A stretch of 64,000 nucleotides of DNA from Patella vulgata (Eukaryota > Mollusca > Gastropoda > Patellidae): NCBI RefSeq assembly GCF_932274485.2, contig NC_065879.2:42154436-42218435 (forward strand). The letters run 5' to 3'. Numbering within the stretch: the stretch's first letter is position 1; each line of letters begins with the position of its first letter. The translations under genes and the position numbers were made by a program. Below the pieces are notes generated by a model. That model worked only from the letters and a program-made list of their open reading frames with translations, was not told the origin of the DNA and did not search any database. Of this stretch, positions 59,613 through 64,000 are shown piece after piece.

Positions 59613-60789
59613 CTTATGATACATGATTAGCCTATACTTCTACTCATAAATCCTACCCAAGCCGCTAGCACTACCTTGAAAACCTATAGACATATAATAC
59701 TTTACTCATAATATTTAAATACTTTATGCATAAAATCCATGAACCAACAATACGTTGCTTATTACGTAATAATAACTTACACATACTACAATACTTTACT
59801 CGTCATATGACATCAAAGTCAGCAGGGATTATTTTAAAAACCAAAACAGCAGTACGTTACCCATATGACAGCAATGCTTTAACAAACTTTACTTCCAAAC
59901 TTATGTTACTCATGGCCACCAACAGTTAATCCTATAAACCAGCAATACCGGTAATTACTTTTTTGACCAATAATATTTATAGATAAATACTTATAGACCA
60001 GCAGTGCCAACCCATAGACCCCATACTTGTATATTTATCAACAATTGTTACAAATCAACAAAATATTCAGTTGGTACATCGACCCAAAGTTAAATTAATT
60101 ACCATGATCCATAATCAAATTCATTTTTTAAAAGGGTGCACTATCTAGTTTCTTTTGTTTTATTATTATAAAATATTCTGGAATAAAAAGAATAATTTCT
60201 TTTGTTTTAATGTACAATCGATAATGAATTGAATATAGATATACTAGGTAGTGTAATTATATAGTATGCGTATGTAGCGAAAACCATTATATTTTTCAAT
60301 CAATAATAATTTTGTCAAGTGCACGGTAAAGAGAAGGGTTCAGTTTGTTGTCTCTTTTGGTTTTCTTTAGTGCATGCTATATTTACTGTACTGCAGAATA
60401 ACCCGGAAGTTTTATTAACAAAAACTGACGAACTCTTGTGAAACACGCGTACGGAAGCACACTTTTATTTTTATTCTGAGCGGGGTTCGGCGAGGTGGCA
60501 TTGGCGTCTTTTTAAAGGAGGAGAGAAATACTTTATTTTATTTTTCATTAAATATTTGGCTACAACTTAATAATATTGTCTTCCTCTACAGCCCGAGCTT
60601 AGAAAAATGTCACCCGCATACATATTTGCCTGCCCTTATAAATAAAAAAAAATCTGATTACATAATTGTACGAAACTAGTATTGTGTTTGGGGGTTGGTT
60701 TTGGTTTTTTTTTAATAGATTATGGAAGAACAATAGTATATGGGCTTAAAAAAGAAATTTTAGGTAAATTCCCCGCTTGTACGTCACAA
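59613..60789. other. Intergenic, nothing recognised
   Basis: AT-rich with imprecise TACTCATAA-like recurrences between 59,000 and 59,900; no gene. Confidence 0.5.
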
Positions 60790-60935
60790 GGAATAGGATC
60801 GCCTGTCCAACCTCGTGGGATTTCTCCCACAGCGAAAACGAATTTTTTGAATAAAATTTAACCATATGTTAGTCCCGAAATGACCTGGATTGTGTCGAGT
60901 GGACGTTAGACTCTCTCTCCCTCTCTCTCTCTCAT
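60790..60935 (+). mobile_element. SINE-S 3' half, plus orientation
   Basis: GGATCGCCTGTCCAACCTCG, ATATGTTAGTCCCGAAATG and a (CT)n tail match the 3' portion of SINE-S; the tRNA-like head is missing. Confidence 0.75.
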
Positions 60936-61281
60936 ATTCCTCCAATTTGATTGGTCAATCGATCAATGACGGTTATCAGAGATGCTTGTAGTTCAGGTTA
61001 GTGTGTTTTCGTGATATAATAATTATTTTGACTTATCTGAACCTGTTTAATTCATACTTCCTCTTTTTATATTCTGCGAAGTAAACGGATAGTTCTGAAA
61101 TGTTCGGAGAAAAGATCGATGCTACGCATTCCAGACAAAAGCGCGTTATCAGACTTTTGTGAAGATTATGCCTCCCGGGAATTAAATTAAATAATGTACA
61201 TGCAGCTGAATTATGTTGAATGGTTTCGTTTTATAAATATAAGTTCAGAGCCGTCTTTTGATGCGTGTACATATAAATAAA

Positions 61282-61365
61282 GATCAACTAACGATTAGAC
61301 TTTGGAACAATTTACCAGGAAATATTAAAACTTCAAAATCTTAACGTGCATTTAAATCCGGTCTT
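61282..61365 (+). pseudogene. LINE C-terminus relic
   Basis: RLWNNLPGNIKTSKS, a stop, then RAFKSGLS resembles the end of a non-LTR retrotransposon reverse transcriptase. Very short. Confidence 0.4.
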
Positions 61366-61395
61366 TCAATATAGTCCGGGCGCCAGGGCAGCGAA

Positions 61396-62245
61396 TCCAC
61401 TTTTATTTGATATACTTTTCTTCTCTGGATTATCCTTGTATAGGGCCACCACACTTTTTTCCAGGCTGCGTGTGTTCATGTCACCTTTGGGGAAACTCAG
61501 AAATCCAAGATTGCGGCCAAAAATGGCGAGAAAAATATAAAAATTCCGTTTTCTCACGATGTAGTTTTATATGTTTTCGAAAGTGTTGAGCAAAAATCTG
61601 CAGTCGATTTGCCAAACAGCCCAAGCGACCAAGATATTCAAGATGGCGGCCAAAGATGGCGGGCAAAATATAAACATTCGATTTTCTCACTATAAGCTAT
61701 ATAGTTTGAATAGCTTCATGTTGTATCTTGGATATCTTGGTCGCTAGGGGTCGGTTTAGCAAATCTGCAGATTCGTGCTCAGCAGCCTCGGAAACATATA
61801 AAACGACATCTTTACATGCCTTACAGTGAAAAAATCGAATTTTTATATTTTTCCCGCCATTTTGGCAAGGGGTTTGTTTGGAAAATCGAAAACATATAAA
61901 ACGACATCTTACAAGCCTTAGGAGTGGGAAAACCGAATTTTTATAATTTGCCCGCCATTTTTGACCGCAATCTGGGATATCTCGGTCGCTAGGGGATGTT
62001 TGGCAAATCCACTGCAGATTCGTGCTTAGCAGTCTCGAAAACATATAAAACTACATGTTACATGCCTTAATAGTGAGAAACTCGAATTTTTTATATTTTT
62101 CTCGCCATTTTTGGCCTCCATCTTGGATTTCTGAGTTTCCCCAAGAGTGACATGAACACACCCAGCTTAGAAAAATAGTGGAGACCCTATATACAACGAT
62201 AATCCACAGAGAAGAAAAGTATATAAAAAAAAACTGGGTTAGGAG
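61396..62245. mobile_element. Foldback element with ~160-bp TIRs
   Basis: The left arm (61396-61560) and right arm (62050-62245) are complementary: ATATACTTTTCTTCTCTGGA, GTGTTCATGTCAC and GGGGAAACTCAGAAATCCAA on the left, inverse on the right. The interior repeats a ~130-bp unit (GCCATTTTTGGCC, ATCTTGGTCGCTAGGGG, AACATATAAAAC). No transposase. Confidence 0.8.
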
Positions 62246-62385
62246 AAAAAATGCCACTTGAGGCATTAAACAGCTATAAATGAGTTTTCATGATTTTGAG
62301 AAAATCATTAGAAACATTTTGGTATAATTATATTTAGTCTGTGAGTAGGACCATTTTGTCTGAAAAGACTCTATGTTTAAGATTG

Positions 62386-62717
62386 ACCGGAAGCCATGGT
62401 GGATCAATGAGCAGGACGTTGGCTCACTTACCTTGGGGTCCCGTGTGCGATCCATGCATTGAACGAGAAAGTTCATCGGGATTTTTCGGCGTGGTTCCCC
62501 CTTGTCAGTGATGCGGATGGTACGAAAAACCGAGTTCCAGTGTACACATTGGCGTGCACGTAAAAGAACCCTTGACCGTTGAAATTTGAAATAAGAGTAG
62601 GTCGTAGCGCCACTCCTCGGGCAAAATGTCCCTCATAGCACACTGTATTGCGCATGCTCGCCTTTATTAGCTCAGTAGGGGCAGAACTGTGGAATGTTAA
62701 ACCCCATATTTCATTTC
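62386..62717 (+). mobile_element. SINE-V, full-length copy
   Basis: tRNA-like head with B-box-like GTGTGCGATCC, body with ACCGAGTTCCAGTGTACAC and ATGTCCCTCATAGCACACTG, end TTAAACCCCATATTTCATTT. Flanked by TAAGATTG (62378-62385 and 62718-62725). Confidence 0.8.
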
Positions 62718-62725
62718 TAAGATTG

Positions 62726-63689
62726 CCCATATTAACCTGTCCAGGTCATACGTTTGTATAGCCAACTCACACTGATCAGCAGTGAATATTCGCTAATTTC
62801 CGTTGACTAATCTGCGCGCGCGGAGTTAAGTCTGTCCAGGATATTTAATGGATTACTGCGTGCGCAGATTGCAATCTGTCCGATGGATGAAGACATATAG
62901 CCAACCTTGCCAAACCTCTAATATAATGTTGATAGAAATTTGGCATAGTCTTGAAACATTTTCATAAATTTTCAACACAATGACTGTCATTCTGTCTGAA
63001 ATACGTCAGCGTTGCTCTGCGATAACTGATTATCATCCTGCTATTTTTCTTTTAAATGTCGTATTTTACTTTGCGTAAGTCATATACTTCTAATTTTCTA
63101 TCAGTGAAAACGATCTGCTGTAAATGATAATTATAGAATACAAGGCTCCTTCAACAAGAAAAACAAAATATTTCGATACATTAACTTTCCGCATCCTCAT
63201 AAAGTATTATGAAAACGTCTTTGAAGTAGTCATTAAAGTGTAAACTACCGTAACTGAAGAGATAAAATTGACAACAATAAGATATTAATCAACTTAAAGA
63301 GATAACTAGTTAACATGAACAATACCCTAATCTCTTCATCTCTTCCATATGACATTTTCTGTAATGGTTTTTTTTTAATAATCACGCATGATCAGAGTAA
63401 TAAAACCTTATTCTCCAGGGATCCCTTCTTTTTCTTAAATAATGCGTTACAAAATCAAATGAACTGGAAAACAGTCCTTGGATTTGTTTATTGCACGGTT
63501 TCGGAAATGACAGCAATTGAATAGAAATTATTTGCATAAAATTTGCATAAATTTCAGACACCAAGTTTTATTGAAATGAAATGAGAGCCATTTTTAGCAT
63601 CGCCAAAGACAATAACTCGGCTAATAATTGACCAATCTTATTTAAATTGTCATTGAGATAAAGCAACAAACCAACTTTACAAGCAAGTG
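62726..63689. other. Intergenic, nothing recognised
   Basis: AT-rich; GCGCGCGCGG near 62814 and no supported gene. Confidence 0.5.
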
Positions 63690-63733
63690 TTCACGGACCG
63701 AGGGACAGGGGCGTTGAGGACATACATCTACGT
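63690..63733 (+). mobile_element. Family A end stub
   Basis: GTTCACGGACCGAGGGACAG and TACATCTACGTTAACAT resemble the family A right end. Confidence 0.45.
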
Positions 63734-64000
63734 TAACATAATATAAGATTTAGATTGGTCGTTCGTGTTATAATAGTTCCAAAAGAGATAACGAGAAAAG
63801 GGTATATTAAAAAATTCTTTCAGCTTATGTAATTCTGTGTGAATTTATGAGCGTTTAAGTTTCGACTATTGAGACTGAGTATCCATTATCCATTTTATCG
63901 TTAAGTTTTACATTCTCGCGTTGTTCTAATCCATTTCAAGCTTTACCATCCGATGATCGAGAGAGTTGACTTAGGCTTGCCATATGATTAACTGCCTAAA
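63733..64000 (-). mobile_element. TTAA MITE, copy l, cut by window end
   Basis: TTGGTCGTTCGTGTTATAAT and CGATGATCGAGAGAGTTGAC match the inverted MITE; it continues past the window. Confidence 0.6.

Noticed and set aside
61346-62044. Several 60-115-codon frames on both strands
   Set aside because: They are mirror images and repeats within the foldback element and include the same repeated phrases.

Overview
The window looks like an intron- and transposon-rich, AT-rich metazoan nuclear genome, most likely a bivalve mollusc. The evidence is split genes with GT/AG exons, tRNA-headed SINEs, tandem-repeat-cored TIR elements ending in GGAC/GACA runs, BEL/Pao and Penelope-like retroelements, and a GON-domain secreted protein. 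A scallop-like species is only a guess. No bacterial, CRISPR or rRNA features were seen.

Two host genes can be supported. (1) 449-8118 (+): the 3' seven exons of a leucine-rich-repeat protein with a Cys-rich C-terminus, possibly LRRC63-like; its 5' end lies outside the window. (2) 43262-29474 (-): a six-exon gene with perfectly matching exon phases, reading signal peptide, PAN/apple, EGF-like, CCP/sushi, then a GON domain split over three exons. This combination without the ADAMTS protease is the most interesting host feature. Two isolated candidate terminal exons (26555-26683 and 57088-57191, both minus) are weak.

Most of the rest is mobile DNA, much of it nested. At 11.7-15.8 kb two 5'-truncated Penelope-like copies lie head to head; one has taken up a TTAA-target MITE, which in turn holds a complete Tc1-like transposon (12992-14453), and the other copy preserves the empty TTAA site. 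At 23.9-26.3 kb a second Tc1-like transposase is split by a hAT-type element and by a MITE with an 11-bp duplication. At 46016-53476 lies a young BEL/Pao element with almost identical LTRs and a 5-bp target duplication. A 262-bp tRNA-headed SINE is arranged as a six-unit tandem array at 38361-39795. Long-inverted-repeat elements lie at 17876-20849, 33002-36563 and 61396-62245.

Dispersed families named here: family A (ends ATACGYCCACATTTT, ~330-bp internal repeats) at 704-1802, 21525-22800, 31030-31890, 43495-45531 and end stubs; family B (GTCCCCCGCC ends, ~143-bp internal repeats) at 10004-11594 and 19440-20432; the TTAA MITE (a dozen copies or fragments); SINE-S and SINE-V, two tRNA-headed SINEs. 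All coordinates were read by eye; identities and family names have not been checked against any database.
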